From Polyangiaceae bacterium (GTDB lineage: Bacteria > Myxococcota_A > Polyangia > Polyangiales > Polyangiaceae): a stretch of DNA of 64,000 nt. A model generated the notes under the pieces. That model was not told where the DNA came from and did not search any database. It saw nothing but the letters and a program-made list of their open reading frames with translations. Shown one piece after another: positions 26,801-35,610 of the stretch (its first letter is position 1; every line of letters starts with the position of its first letter). The stretch is from positions 1 to 64,000 of the forward strand of contig JABFXY010000059.1 in assembly GCA_013361525.1 (NCBI GenBank), read 5' to 3'. The position numbers and the translations under genes are program-made.

Positions 26801-28273
26801 GCGAAGAAGCGGACTGCCTATTTCTTGTCGCTCTATGGGCTAGTCGAGCCCTTCCTCGACCGCATCGACGTCACCGTGCGCGAGGTGGCCGAGCACCATG
26901 CTCGCTCGACCGCCGCCATTTACCTGGCGCTCGGGGAGGCCCGGGACGGGTGGTCGAAACACGGCGCGATGCGTGAGCTTCGCGATCTCGCGCACGCGCT
27001 CGTGGAAGAAGCCGGTGGGGCGCTTCCGTTGGAGCACGCGTCGGCGGCGCTGCGAGTACGTATGCCGTTCGACAAGGCTGCGCCGTCCGGCATGCTGCTC
27101 GCGCGAGGCGCTGCGCTCTTCCGGATCGTCGCGGAGGTGGAGCGCGAGCTCCCTGAGGGCCTTCGGATCTTGCGGATGGGAGCAGGGGCACCGTGGGCGC
27201 TCGCGACCGAGGCCTACGTCGAGGTTGTCGGGGCGCTCGGCAGGGCGGCTGACGAGCTCGCATCCAGGAGCGTCCTCGCGTCGCCGGGAGAAGCTGCCCG
27301 CCAATTCGCCGAGATCGCCCGAGACACACCACTCGCGGCGATAAGCCCAGAGAGACTTGCCGATATGGCCGCGCAAGCGAGCCAATCTGCGGCGCGATCG
27401 GCCCGACTCGAGATCTACCCGCGCGGCCTTCCGCCCGAGCGCGCGCTCGAGCTCAGCGCAGCGGTCCTCGCGAGCGGTCTCGGCCCGGAGGAAATCCAGA
27501 AGCGCGTCGCCGGACGATATCCCGAGGCGGCTCCCTTGCCCGATCGCCCTGCGCTCGACACGCTCCTCGAGCCGCACGGCCTCATCTGGGCCGAACGCGA
27601 GGCGCAATATCGCCGTGTCGGCGAAGCGCAGACCACGACGTTCGAGACGACGTACCGCGCGCCCCCGCGTCTGCCCACCGCATCGAGCGGACAAGACCGA
27701 GCGATGTCGCCGGAAGCCATCGATGCGCGCGCATTCGATGAAAAGATCGCTTATGCCGTCGAACGCCGGCTCCTTCGCATCGTCGGCGTCCGCGCCGACT
27801 CGGCGCGGGATGCTGCCCTCGCATTGGCACGCCGGACCGGGACACGCCCGGTCTCCTTCGACGCCGAGCTCATCGCGGCGATGCGAACCGCGATGAAGAC
27901 GAACGAGGTCGATCCCGAGGTCGTCCACCGCGCGGACGCAGAAGGCCCCGCCGGCGCCGCTTGGCCGAACCTCCTCGCGCTCGCCGAGGCCGCCGCGGCT
28001 GACGTCGCGAGCAAGCTGCTCCCGCCGAAGAACCCGCTCATCCTCGTCCAGCCGGGCCTGCTCGCTCGGTATCGGCTCGAAGGTTTCCTCCAAGCCCTCA
28101 TCGACGCGTCGAAAGACCGAGACTCCGCCGCCATCTTCCTCCTCGTCCCCGCGCACGACACCGGCGGGCTCCCCCTCATCAACCGCGAGCTCCCCATCCG
28201 AGGCGTGTTGCCCTCGGACGGGCTCTGGGTCTCCGCCCATTGGCTCGCCAACAAACACAACGCAGCAGCCTGA
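23885..28273 (+). CDS. pglW: PglW, BREX type 2 NERD/Ser-Thr kinase
   Basis: The 1462-residue protein begins with a NERD nuclease-related domain (IDFAVKELPG; EIDLLVLGYSALYLVEIKSG at about 53-72). Two kinase-like domains follow. The first (about 215-490) has HGALGPHAILV at 348 where HRD-x-K-x-x-N should be and FNF in place of DFG, so it is a pseudokinase. The second (about 515-790) has VYALKV, HRDIKPANV (H636) and DFS, and should be active. Helix-hairpin-helix-like modules follow (ALDRAGVLHAKDLLELPDNRL, SSIRGVGLRVAKEVL), then a long helical C-terminus ending in a region with NPLILVQPGLLARY. In the Pgl system PglW is the phosphorylating component. pglX starts three bases after its stop. Confidence 0.95.
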   Translation: MLASSRIILVGETPHAHEQEAIDFAVKELPGTDPYTAWGLVELLEPATGRLYEIDLLVLGYSALYLVEIKSGPGKYEGDNVDWYRTAPDQPTRWMDPPLRLANLKAKVLKSRLRSKMRNPDRAPRVEALVFLSHADIDLRLSTEGRAGVVTRRDLVRAITRHEFPGAPSDWRAQRIDQPLQKDVTQALESLGLRKRKGKLFAGAYELGPLIDDGIMQLDGGGEGPSAPSGYQDRQAQHRETPALSRRARVYLIPQQTTVERRQVLRRAAEREVQLLHSVREHANVLTLLDYIPDAPLGPTLLFDTFDGASPLDAFLRKNPDLPFQDRVDIVEQVARALAHCHKKEVRHGALGPHAILVRRSSEDDRIQTRLFNFQLGAGQHVRGTVHASALSSDPWELYQAPELREEVGRPTPSSDLFSLGAIAYLVFAGSAPAKNVIDLDERLQREGQLDPRAARDDIPAPIAEAITFATQRLVANRVDEANEWIELLIDGLTRPEPEVAIAEIDPLEARAKDVLNGDLTVQQVLGYGATSRVLQVERGSDGRVYALKVSLAIEHDERLIEERRILDQLEHPRIVRCVAPLTIANRTCLLLTHAGEQTLQRLLAREGTVSLDYASRFGEDLLSALEQLEEKKIIHRDIKPANVGVGTPGKGATHLTLFDFSLGMAPLSELGVGTAVYRDPFLRARGAWDPAADRWGAAVTLHEMLTGARPSIEALGEGPAASKLTLAAERFDPAVRDRLIAFFDKALAPDVELRFASAREMHRAWIAAFDVPVEAPPPSVRTTAASAPEPERDSIAPSADGLTQDQLAAISPMTPAEALPLSVRAKNALDRAGVLHAKDLLELPDNRLSSIRGVGLRVAKEVLSFRDRWKGAVALAPLVSTPFFPGAYAGDDVMLETTKLDREVVLALVDAGVHTLGALAAAPTSHITTIAKRRGFDAKLLSDLLEREARNAGDRAKPPTLEAWLDALLPKAKKRTAYFLSLYGLVEPFLDRIDVTVREVAEHHARSTAAIYLALGEARDGWSKHGAMRELRDLAHALVEEAGGALPLEHASAALRVRMPFDKAAPSGMLLARGAALFRIVAEVERELPEGLRILRMGAGAPWALATEAYVEVVGALGRAADELASRSVLASPGEAARQFAEIARDTPLAAISPERLADMAAQASQSAARSARLEIYPRGLPPERALELSAAVLASGLGPEEIQKRVAGRYPEAAPLPDRPALDTLLEPHGLIWAEREAQYRRVGEAQTTTFETTYRAPPRLPTASSGQDRAMSPEAIDARAFDEKIAYAVERRLLRIVGVRADSARDAALALARRTGTRPVSFDAELIAAMRTAMKTNEVDPEVVHRADAEGPAGAAWPNLLALAEAAAADVASKLLPPKNPLILVQPGLLARYRLEGFLQALIDASKDRDSAAIFLLVPAHDTGGLPLINRELPIRGVLPSDGLWVSAHWLANKHNAAA

Positions 28274-28276
28274 CCC

Positions 28277-31200
28277 ATGGCCAAAGCAAAGAAGAGCCCC
28301 AAGCGTGCGTCCTCCGATCTCGAAGGCCAATCGGATCCGACGGCCGAGCTCGACGCCGGGAAGTTCCTCGCTGCGGCGAGGCCCGTCCTGAAGCAACTCG
28401 GTGAGGACCTCCTCGCGCGCGCCAAAGCTTCCCGCGCCGTCACCCTCGCATTGGAGGCGCGCCACGAGGCCGAGAAGGCCGCGCGCCGGACGGCCGACGC
28501 ATTCACGGTTTGGCAGTCGAACCTCGTCGATCAAGTGGCCGCCGCCTGGCTCCTCTCGTGCGTCTTCGTCCGCACCCTTGAAGACCGCGGCCTCATCGCC
28601 CAGCCGCGCCTCGCCGGCCCGGGCGCGTCCGACAGCCAGCGCCTCTTCTTCGACCTCGCCCCGTCGCTCGCGGAGCGTGATTACCTGCTCACCGTCTTCC
28701 GCGAGCTCAGCCACTTCCCTGCAGCGCGCGATCTCTTTGACGCGCGGCACAACCCCGTATGGTTGCTAACCCCGTCCGCAGAAGCGGCGAAGGCGTTGCT
28801 CGGCCTCTTCCGCCTACCTAACGCTGACGCGCCCGCGTTTCGATTCGGTCAGCCAGATACAAGGTTCCTCGGCGACCTATACCAAGACCTCAATGCGGCG
28901 GTGAAAGAGCGATATGCCCTTTTGCAGACGCCCAGGTTCGTTGAATCGTTCATCCTCGACAGGACACTCGAGCCCGCAATCGAGCGCTTCGGCCTCGACG
29001 AGGCGACGCTCATCGATCCGACCTGCGGCAGCGGTCACTTCCTCCTAGGCGCATTCGACAGGCTGTTCGACCATCGCCTCCGAAAGGAGCCGGGGCTCGA
29101 CGTGCGTGAAGCCGCGCGCCGGGCGCTTGATGCGGTGTATGGCTCGGACATCAACCCGTACGCCGTCGCAATCGCGCGGTTCCGATTGACACTGGCGTAT
29201 CTAGAGAAGGCCGGCTTCTCGCGGTTGGCCGATGCGCCCGCGTTGCCGCTGCATTTGGTCGTGGCGGATTCGCTCTTGCACAACGTGCAGCTCGAGCAGC
29301 GGAGCCTCGCGGAACTGGAGGGACAGTCCGCGAAGACCTGGGGCGGTCAGGAGTTCGCGCTCGAGGATGAGGCGGCGGCGCGGGACGTGCTGCACCGGCG
29401 GTATGCGGCGGTCGTGGGGAATCCGCCTTATATTACGGTGAAGGATGCGGTGCTGCGAGAGCGCTACCGGGAGATGTATTCGACTGCGTATAGGACTTAT
29501 TCCCTGGGAGTGCCGTTTACCGAAAGATTCTTTCAGCTTGCGAGGTCAGAAGGTGCGGTCGGTATGATTACCGCCAATTCGTTCATGAAACGCGAATTCG
29601 GTGCGAAGCTCATCGAAGGCTATCTTCCGACAGTTCACCTTCAACTCGTGGTCAACACATCGGGGGCATATATTCCTGGTCACGGTACGCCTACAGTCTT
29701 GCTGTTCGGGGCGTCGCAGCCGCCGAGTGGCGCCGACGTGCTCGTGGTGCTCGCTAAACGAGGTGAACCAACGACGCCTAACGATGCTGAGCGTGGCTTT
29801 GTGTGGACGAGCATCGCTGAGCATTGGTCCGACCTCGGATTTGAGAATGAGTTCATCTCTGTCGCGCGCATCGAGCGGCAACGGCTGAGCAAGCATCCAT
29901 GGAGTCTTGGTGGTGGAGGAGCCACTGAGTTAAAAGACTTGCTTGAGGAGCGGGCGACCGGAACGCTCGGTCAGATCGTGGCCGCGATTGGGAGGACGAC
30001 TGTCGCCGGCGAGGACGACGTCTGGATGGCTCCATCAGGCACATGGGCGCGGCGCGGTGTCGGTGATGTGGCGATCCCGCTTGTTATCGGCGAATGCGTT
30101 CGCGACTGGACGCTGGCTGAATGTCCGGAGATTTTGTATCCGTACGAAGTGCTCGGCGGCGAGGTTGTTAGTCACGATCATCCCTTGCTGAAGGTGCTAT
30201 GGCCCTGGCGTTCAACGCTCGAGGCTCGCACCGTTTTCGGGAAACAGATGAAGGCGTCCGGGCGTCGTTGGTGGGAGCATCTAGAGCATTATGCGGACAA
30301 GCTCCGCACTCCAATCTCTATCGCCTTCGCCTTTGTCGCCACCCACAACCACTTCGTCCTCGACCACGGCGGCAAGGTCTTCAAGCAGTCGGCGCCGATC
30401 ATCAAGCTCCCCGAGACCGCCACCGAGGATGACCACTTCGCGCTCCTGGCGTACCTCAACAGCTCGACGGCGTGCTTCTGGATGAAGCAGGTATTTCAGC
30501 CGAAGGGCTCGGCGACGCGAGACACAATCACGCCTGAGAGCAATCGATACGAATTTGCCGGAACCGGACTCTCGGAACTGCCTCTGCCTGCCGGGTGGCG
30601 CGAACTCCGAGATTGGGGTCTACGTCTAGATGAATGCGCGCGGATGTGTAGCAATGAGGCGCCTGGAAAAGTCCTAGACAGGCAGACATGGCGCGATGGT
30701 GCGTCGCTGGCGGATGAGCTGCATCGGGCGGAGACTTCGCGTCGGAGCCTCCTGCGACAAATGGCATTCTTGCAGGAAGAGCTGGATTGGGCGGTTTATC
30801 GTCTTTTCGGTCTCACGCAGTTGGGGGTCGTGAACGGCTTGCATGAAATCGATCCTGAACGCGACCGTCCGTTCTGCTGGGCTGACCGGCCCCCGAGTCT
30901 CGGTTTGGCGGTTCAAACCGCGTATCAAGAACGACGCGCCGCTCTCCAGGCAGAGCCGATGCTAGGCTTGATCGAAACCACCGAGATGAAGCGACTGTGG
31001 CGTGGGGCGTCGAACGAAACGGGACGCTACGGCGCGTCCTACGCGGAGGAGACACGGTTTGCTGCGCATGCGTGGCTCGCGAACGCCGTTGAAATGGACT
31101 TGCAAGGGTCGCAGGAAACTCTGGGTGCTCGCGACCTTTCTATTAGGACGCTCCGCGACAACCGAGTGCTCGGTGTGCTCCGCCTTTTGGGTACTGACGA

Positions 31201-31954
31201 CTCTGATCTGACTTCGGCCCTACGGAGTACGTTCAGCGCCAACGCCGTTCCTTTTCTAGCCGCATACACTTACACCCCGTCGGGGTTTGCGAAGCACCGA
31301 GAATGGGCGGAGCTATGGGACCTTCAGAGGCGGGAAGACCGCGGTGACCAAGTAGAGCTGTCTGTTCCACCTTCATTCAGCCAGGGGAGCCGGGGCAAGC
31401 CGACAGACTTCGAGCTCGACACATACTGGGAGCTCCGAGGCAAACTCGACGTCCCCAAAGAACGCTTCATCAGTTACCCCGGCTGCGAAAGCGACCAAGA
31501 CGGCGAGCCGGTCTACGGCTGGGCCGGGTGGAACCACCTCCAGCGCGCCCAAGCCCTCGCCGCGCTTTATCAGAAGCGCAGGACCGAGGAAGCGTGGGGC
31601 AAAGACCGGCTCACGCCGATGCTCGCGGGGCTGCTCGAGCTGTTGCCCTGGATCAAGCAGTGGCACAACGAGCCGAGCGACGAATACGGCGGAATGCGGC
31701 TCGGCGATTTCTTCGAGGGCTTCATCGACGGGGAGTGCCGCACGCTGGGCCTGACGCACGACGACCTTCGAGCGTGGCGGGCAGCGGACAAGCGCGCTGC
31801 GCGAAAGGCGAAGAGCGCGGCGGCGACGTCGGACGAGAGCGCCGCATCCGAGAATGGGGCTGAGGGCGCCGAGGCTGCGCCGAAGTCGAAGCCCAAGAAG
31901 CCGCGTGCGCCGCGCAAGGTGAAGCAGAAGTTGGAATCGGAGCCTGAGGCATGA
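28277..31954 (+). CDS. pglX: PglX, BREX type 2 adenine-specific DNA methyltransferase
   Basis: The product of 1225 residues has methyltransferase motif I DPTCGSGHFLLGAF (D247 on) and motif IV NPPY at 382-385, the signature of N6-adenine methylation. A target-recognition part lies in the C-terminal half (around ELKDLLEE, GRTTVAGEDDVWMAPSG). The last 60 residues are a Lys/Ala/Glu-rich tail. Third-position GC drops between about 29460 and 30300 and again at 30500-31350, covering the target-recognition region, which suggests this part has been exchanged between lineages. It overlaps pglY by ATGA. In BREX, PglX marks host DNA; the target sequence cannot be read from the protein. Confidence 0.95.
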   Translation: MAKAKKSPKRASSDLEGQSDPTAELDAGKFLAAARPVLKQLGEDLLARAKASRAVTLALEARHEAEKAARRTADAFTVWQSNLVDQVAAAWLLSCVFVRTLEDRGLIAQPRLAGPGASDSQRLFFDLAPSLAERDYLLTVFRELSHFPAARDLFDARHNPVWLLTPSAEAAKALLGLFRLPNADAPAFRFGQPDTRFLGDLYQDLNAAVKERYALLQTPRFVESFILDRTLEPAIERFGLDEATLIDPTCGSGHFLLGAFDRLFDHRLRKEPGLDVREAARRALDAVYGSDINPYAVAIARFRLTLAYLEKAGFSRLADAPALPLHLVVADSLLHNVQLEQRSLAELEGQSAKTWGGQEFALEDEAAARDVLHRRYAAVVGNPPYITVKDAVLRERYREMYSTAYRTYSLGVPFTERFFQLARSEGAVGMITANSFMKREFGAKLIEGYLPTVHLQLVVNTSGAYIPGHGTPTVLLFGASQPPSGADVLVVLAKRGEPTTPNDAERGFVWTSIAEHWSDLGFENEFISVARIERQRLSKHPWSLGGGGATELKDLLEERATGTLGQIVAAIGRTTVAGEDDVWMAPSGTWARRGVGDVAIPLVIGECVRDWTLAECPEILYPYEVLGGEVVSHDHPLLKVLWPWRSTLEARTVFGKQMKASGRRWWEHLEHYADKLRTPISIAFAFVATHNHFVLDHGGKVFKQSAPIIKLPETATEDDHFALLAYLNSSTACFWMKQVFQPKGSATRDTITPESNRYEFAGTGLSELPLPAGWRELRDWGLRLDECARMCSNEAPGKVLDRQTWRDGASLADELHRAETSRRSLLRQMAFLQEELDWAVYRLFGLTQLGVVNGLHEIDPERDRPFCWADRPPSLGLAVQTAYQERRAALQAEPMLGLIETTEMKRLWRGASNETGRYGASYAEETRFAAHAWLANAVEMDLQGSQETLGARDLSIRTLRDNRVLGVLRLLGTDDSDLTSALRSTFSANAVPFLAAYTYTPSGFAKHREWAELWDLQRREDRGDQVELSVPPSFSQGSRGKPTDFELDTYWELRGKLDVPKERFISYPGCESDQDGEPVYGWAGWNHLQRAQALAALYQKRRTEEAWGKDRLTPMLAGLLELLPWIKQWHNEPSDEYGGMRLGDFFEGFIDGECRTLGLTHDDLRAWRAADKRAARKAKSAAATSDESAASENGAEGAEAAPKSKPKKPRAPRKVKQKLESEPEA

Positions 31955-34900
31955 TCAACGCATCGGTACGCGTCCGTGAGCTCTTCGACCTGCCCGAGCA
32001 GGTTCGGAAGGGCGACTTCGTCCTCAAGCTCACGGAGGGAATCGAGCAGCCGAAGGAGACGGCGACGACGTACGTCGCGACGCCGGCGCTCGTCGATTCG
32101 TTGGACCGCGCGATGCGGCTCGTCGGCTCGGCGATTCGCGACAATCGAAGCCAGGCAGCGTATCTGCACGGCAGCTTCGGTAGCGGTAAATCGCACTTCA
32201 TGGCGCTCCTCAGCCACCTGCTCGCGGCGCAGGAAGATGCGTGGCGGCTGCCCGAGCTTCATTCGCTGCGGGAGAAGCACGAGTTCGTGGGGAAGAAGAA
32301 GCTGCTCCAGCTTCACTTCCACATGGTCGGGCAAGTCAGCATCGAAGCGGCGGTATTTGGGCGCTACATCGAATACGTCCGCAAGCAGCACCCGGACGCG
32401 GCAATCCCTGGGTTGTTCGCGGACGATCAGCTCTTCGAGGACGCGAAGCGCATGCTCGCGGAGCTCGGCGATGACAAGTTCTTCGGGCCGATGAACGCCG
32501 GCGCGGCTCCGAAGGCTGGATGGGGCAAGATCGCCGCGGCAGGCGTCTGGACGCGCGAGCGGTTCGACGAGGCGGTGGTATCTACGGATCCGAAGATCCG
32601 AGAGCAGCTCTTCAGCGCGCTCGTGAAGACGCGCTTCAAGGCCTACGCGCAAGAGAGCCGCGCGTTCGTGGACCTCGACGGCGGGCTCTGGACCATGGCG
32701 CGCCACGCCTCCGAGCTCGGTTACGACGCTATCGTCCTCTTCCTCGACGAGCTCATCCTTTGGCTAGCGCATCGCGCGTCGGAGTCGGCTTGGCTCCATA
32801 ACGAGACGCAGAAGATGGTGAAGCTGGTCGAGGCGCAGAACACCTCGCGGCCGATCCCTGTCGTCAGCTTCATCGCGCGCCAGCGCAACCTGGCGGAGAT
32901 GGTCGGCACCCAATACGCCGGCGCCGAGACGGCGCGGTTGCACGACTCCCTCAAGCATTGGGAAGGCCGCTACGACACGATTGCCCTCGAGGACCGCGAT
33001 CTTCCCGCGATCTTGGAGAAGCGTGTCCTTCGCGCGAAAAGCGATCAAGCCCGCGCTTCACTGGATGATGCGTTCAAGAAGCTCCAGAGCGCATCAGGCA
33101 ATTCTTGGCAAACGCTGCTCGGGCAGGACAACGCCGCCGCATTCCGCAAGCTGTACCCGTTCAGCCCGGCGCTGGTCGAAGCGCTCGTCGCTCTCTCGAA
33201 CTCCCTCCAGCGCGAGCGCACGGCGATCAAGCTCTTGATGGAGCTCCTCGTCGAGCACATCGAGGATCTGAAGCTCGGAGACGTCGTGGGGGTCGGCGAT
33301 CTCTTCGATGTCCTTTCCGGCGGCGACGATCCCGCCGACGGTGTGATGAAGGCGCGCTTCGAGGCGGCGAAGCAGACCTACCGTCATCAATTCCTCCCGA
33401 TGATCCAAGAGGCGAATGGGACGACAACGGCCGAGCGATGCCAGCGCCTGCGTCCTTCTCACCCCGTGCGGCTCGGCTGCTCGAATTGTCAGGAGCGCGC
33501 GTGCCGGCTCGATAACCGCCTTATCAAGACGCTCATCGTCGCGGCGCTCGTTCCGGAGATTCCGGTGCTGAAGGAGCTCACGGCCAGCAAGCTCGCGCAG
33601 CTCAACCACGGGACGTTGCGCGTGCCGATCCCGGGGGCTGAGGCGACCCTCGTCGCGCAGAAGCTGCGCAATTGGGCGAGCGCGATTGGGCAGTTGCACG
33701 TAGGCACGCAGAGCGACCCGGTCGTGCGGCTCGTCCTCGAAGGGGTCGATCTCGGCCCCATCCTCGCGCAAGCGCGCGATCAAGACACACCGGGGGCGCG
33801 CCAGCGAGTCATTCGCGACATGTTGTTCGAGGCGATGGGCGTCGACAAGGTGGCGGACTGGGGCAAAGACAGCGTGTTCGTCTGGCGCGGCACGAAGCGC
33901 CTCGGTCACCTTCGATTCGGCAATGTCCGCAAGCTCGGGGATGAGCAGCTTCGGTGTCCCGAAGATCACGATTGGCGCCTCGTCGTCGATTACCCGTTCG
34001 ACGACGACGGCTTCGGCCCCAATAGCGATCTCGAGGTCTGCGACGAGTTCATGGAGAAGGGGACAGGGAGCTGGACGCTGGTCTGGCTTCCCAGCTTCTT
34101 CTCCAAGGCGATGAAGGACCTGCTCGGCGATCTCGTTGTGCTCGACTACCTGCTGGAGTCGAGCGATACCCAACGACGGGCGGTCGCGCACCTCTCGGTC
34201 GAGAACCAAGCGCGCGCTCTCCTCGACCTCAAGAACCTCCGGAGCCAGAAACAGGCGCGGCTGGTGGGTGTACTCGAACAGGCTTATGGCCTCGCGAAGG
34301 CTCGCGAGGGCGATTTGGATCCGAGCCTCAGCGTGGACGCGCACCTCAAGCTGCTCAAACCCGGGGCAAAGCTCCAGCCGATGTTGGCGGCGGATCTAAG
34401 CGCGGCGCTCGATACGTACATTCCGGCTCTGCTCGAGGCCCGTTATCCGCGTCATCCCGACTTTCAGGATCCCCTCACGAATGCGCGGGTGACCCGCGTT
34501 ATCGAGAAGTTTGGCGAGATCATCGACGCCGAGGAGAAGCGCATTCCGGCTGAGGGCGATCTCATCAAACAAATGAAGACGACGCTCGTGGAGCTCGGCC
34601 TCGTCCGAACGACGGAGACGGCCGTGCACCTCGTGGAGGAGCGAACGCTTCAAGATCTCGAGCGCAAGCGCCAGCAGAAGTCCGTCGATACACCGACCGT
34701 GGGAGAGGTGCGCCGGTGGATCGATGACAGCGGCAAGATGGGCCTTCAGGTGCAGGCGCTCGACCTTGTCACGCGGTGCTACGCGCGCTGGGCTGCGCGC
34801 ACGTTCGTCCGCTACGGCCAGCCGTTCGAGCCCAAAGCGGGTCAAGAGATCCCGGACGATGTGGTGCTGGAAAAGCCCGCGCTGCCCGGACATGCGCAAT

Positions 34901-35610
34901 GGGCAAAGGCGCTCACCGTCGCGGGAGACACATTCGGCATCGCCCTGCCGGGAAAGGCGCTTCACGCCGACAATCTCAAGCGATTCGAGGCGCTCCTCAA
35001 GGATCGGCTGAGCGCGGCAGGCACCGCCGTCGCGAAGCTGCCAAACGCGTTGCGTGCACGACTCGTCGAGCTTGGGCAACCGGAGACGGCGGATCGACTC
35101 AAGACAGCGCGCATTGCGGAGCGACTCTGTGCGGACTTGCGCGACCACTCGGGGCTATCGCAGGTGGAGACGCTCGCCGCCTTCGTGTTCGACACGAGCG
35201 CGCGCGCCATCGGTAAGAGCATTGCATCGTCGTCGGAGGCGCTTCGCGTTCTGGAAGACGCACTGGTCTTTGGTGTGTTCAGCCAGCTCTATGGCCGCAA
35301 AGACGAGCTGGCAGGTGCACCGGCGGTCGTCGACCGCGTCTTTTCGGCGCTCCGTCAGGATGAGCTCCACGAGGCGCTTGCGTCGAAGCTGCGGGCGCTC
35401 GCCGAAGAGGGGCAGCGTCTGCTCGCTCCCGCTCCCGCGCCCGGTACGGAGCCTTCGCTGGGAGCGGAGCGACGTCGCTTCGATGCGGCGGGAAGAGCGG
35501 ACGCGCTCGCGAAGCTGCGTGATGCCGTCAAGTTCGTCGAATCGGCGAAGGACGGCGATCCAGTGACGCTGACGGTGACCATTTCGATCGACAAGAGCAA
35601 ACGAGGATGA
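31951..35610 (+). CDS. pglY: PglY, BREX type 2 large P-loop ATPase
   Basis: The 1219-residue product has Walker A GSFGSGKSH (G74-H82) and a Walker B-like LFLDELILWLAHRA, both as in the BrxC/PglY family of ATPases. A CxxC pair, CSNCQERAC, sits near residue 510 and may bind zinc. The C-terminal half is helical and not otherwise recognised. The start ATG overlaps the pglX stop (ATGA) and its own stop overlaps pglZ, so expression is tightly coupled. It is expected to act in the BREX complex with PglX and PglZ; its mechanism is not known in detail. Confidence 0.95.
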   Translation: MINASVRVRELFDLPEQVRKGDFVLKLTEGIEQPKETATTYVATPALVDSLDRAMRLVGSAIRDNRSQAAYLHGSFGSGKSHFMALLSHLLAAQEDAWRLPELHSLREKHEFVGKKKLLQLHFHMVGQVSIEAAVFGRYIEYVRKQHPDAAIPGLFADDQLFEDAKRMLAELGDDKFFGPMNAGAAPKAGWGKIAAAGVWTRERFDEAVVSTDPKIREQLFSALVKTRFKAYAQESRAFVDLDGGLWTMARHASELGYDAIVLFLDELILWLAHRASESAWLHNETQKMVKLVEAQNTSRPIPVVSFIARQRNLAEMVGTQYAGAETARLHDSLKHWEGRYDTIALEDRDLPAILEKRVLRAKSDQARASLDDAFKKLQSASGNSWQTLLGQDNAAAFRKLYPFSPALVEALVALSNSLQRERTAIKLLMELLVEHIEDLKLGDVVGVGDLFDVLSGGDDPADGVMKARFEAAKQTYRHQFLPMIQEANGTTTAERCQRLRPSHPVRLGCSNCQERACRLDNRLIKTLIVAALVPEIPVLKELTASKLAQLNHGTLRVPIPGAEATLVAQKLRNWASAIGQLHVGTQSDPVVRLVLEGVDLGPILAQARDQDTPGARQRVIRDMLFEAMGVDKVADWGKDSVFVWRGTKRLGHLRFGNVRKLGDEQLRCPEDHDWRLVVDYPFDDDGFGPNSDLEVCDEFMEKGTGSWTLVWLPSFFSKAMKDLLGDLVVLDYLLESSDTQRRAVAHLSVENQARALLDLKNLRSQKQARLVGVLEQAYGLAKAREGDLDPSLSVDAHLKLLKPGAKLQPMLAADLSAALDTYIPALLEARYPRHPDFQDPLTNARVTRVIEKFGEIIDAEEKRIPAEGDLIKQMKTTLVELGLVRTTETAVHLVEERTLQDLERKRQQKSVDTPTVGEVRRWIDDSGKMGLQVQALDLVTRCYARWAARTFVRYGQPFEPKAGQEIPDDVVLEKPALPGHAQWAKALTVAGDTFGIALPGKALHADNLKRFEALLKDRLSAAGTAVAKLPNALRARLVELGQPETADRLKTARIAERLCADLRDHSGLSQVETLAAFVFDTSARAIGKSIASSSEALRVLEDALVFGVFSQLYGRKDELAGAPAVVDRVFSALRQDELHEALASKLRALAEEGQRLLAPAPAPGTEPSLGAERRRFDAAGRADALAKLRDAVKFVESAKDGDPVTLTVTISIDKSKRG

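Noticed and set aside
26840..28750. 636-residue minus-strand frame antisense to pglW/pglX
   Set aside because: Arg/Glu-rich mirror of two well-identified BREX genes.
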